Positions 5,535-5,682 of a DNA stretch of 5,682 nucleotides are shown piece by piece. The stretch's first letter is position 1. Every line of letters begins with the position of its first letter. Origin of the DNA: CAZZCN01 sp964652975. GTDB taxonomy: Bacteria > Bacillota > Clostridia > Saccharofermentanales > UBA5734. A program made the position numbers and the translations under genes. The notes under the pieces are model-generated. The model worked only from the letters and a program-made list of their open reading frames with translations. It was not told the DNA's origin and did no database searches. The DNA lies in NCBI GenBank assembly GCA_964652975.1, contig CAZZCN010000141.1, positions 1 to 5,682 on the forward strand. Direction: 5' to 3'.

Positions 5535-5682
5535 ATGGATAACCTAAAACAAAAAATCAAAGTTTTTACCTGCCTGATTACCTGCATTTCTCTATTTGCA
5601 TATCCCATGCAAGGTTATGCTATCAACCTTTTTTCAAATCCGATATTTGCAACAGGAGCCGACCCATGGGTTATCTACAGGG
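5535..5682 (+). CDS. 5' start of a secreted GH43-family glycosidase, cut by the window end
   Basis: Only 49 codons are visible, with no stop. Residues 1-29 form a signal peptide: D2, K5, K7 and K9 in the polar N-region, a hydrophobic core VFTCLITCISLFA, and likely cleavage after GYA (A29). The mature protein begins INLFSNPIFATGADPWVIYR. The N-P-[IV]-x(5)-ADPWV pattern is the N-terminal signature of GH43 five-bladed beta-propeller enzymes (beta-xylosidases and alpha-L-arabinofuranosidases), where the Asp of ADP is the usual catalytic base; here it is D43. I therefore expect an exported enzyme acting on xylan- or arabinan-type side chains, though the exact substrate cannot be told from this fragment. 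It follows the CBM-dockerin gene by 125 bases on the same strand, which supports a polysaccharide-degradation locus. The related GH117/GH32-like clans share parts of the motif, so GH43 is likely but not certain. Confidence 0.8.
   Translation, partial: MDNLKQKIKVFTCLITCISLFAYPMQGYAINLFSNPIFATGADPWVIYR

Overview
The window looks like accessory chromosome from a low-G+C, Gram-positive anaerobe of the Clostridia, probably a plant-polysaccharide degrader. The signs are AGGAGG-type ribosome binding sites, a TTG start, very AT-rich intergenic DNA, a clostridial-type lipoprotein, a dockerin at the end of a secreted carbohydrate-binding protein, and the start of a secreted GH43-type glycosidase. I cannot name the species.

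Layout, all on the + strand. (1) 1-1524: the 3' part of a large protein whose start lies outside the window. What is visible is three tandem copies of a beta-sandwich (LamG/DUF1080-like) module of about 155 residues. (2) 1525-1668: a leader with an inverted repeat, two tiny SD-preceded or near-SD ORFs, and an imperfect direct repeat. (3) 1669-3471: a 600-residue surface lipoprotein made of a lipobox, a Ser/Thr-rich tether and 22 full MORN repeats plus a short cap. The MORN repeats fall into three types (A, B, C) in the order ABC-AC-ABC-AC-ABC-ABC-AC-ABC-A. (4) 3472-3648: an AT-rich spacer with two perfect dyads and a strong sigma-A-like promoter. (5) 3649-5409: a secreted 586-residue protein with three CBM6/CBM35-like modules and a C-terminal dockerin, but no catalytic domain. 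(6) 5410-5534: a spacer with a long hairpin. (7) 5535 to the window end: the first 49 codons of a secreted glycosidase with the GH43 N-terminal signature.

Taken together, the genes read as part of an extracellular polysaccharide-utilisation locus: a multi-module binding or enzyme protein, a rod-like surface lipoprotein, a dockerin-borne binding protein without an enzyme, and a GH43-type enzyme. The individual families are recognisable. The uncommon parts are the higher-order order of the MORN array, the placement of a MORN lipoprotein in this context, and the half-degenerate dockerin on a non-catalytic protein. Cooperation between these genes is inferred from proximity only. I see no tRNA, rRNA, CRISPR array, transposon or minus-strand gene.
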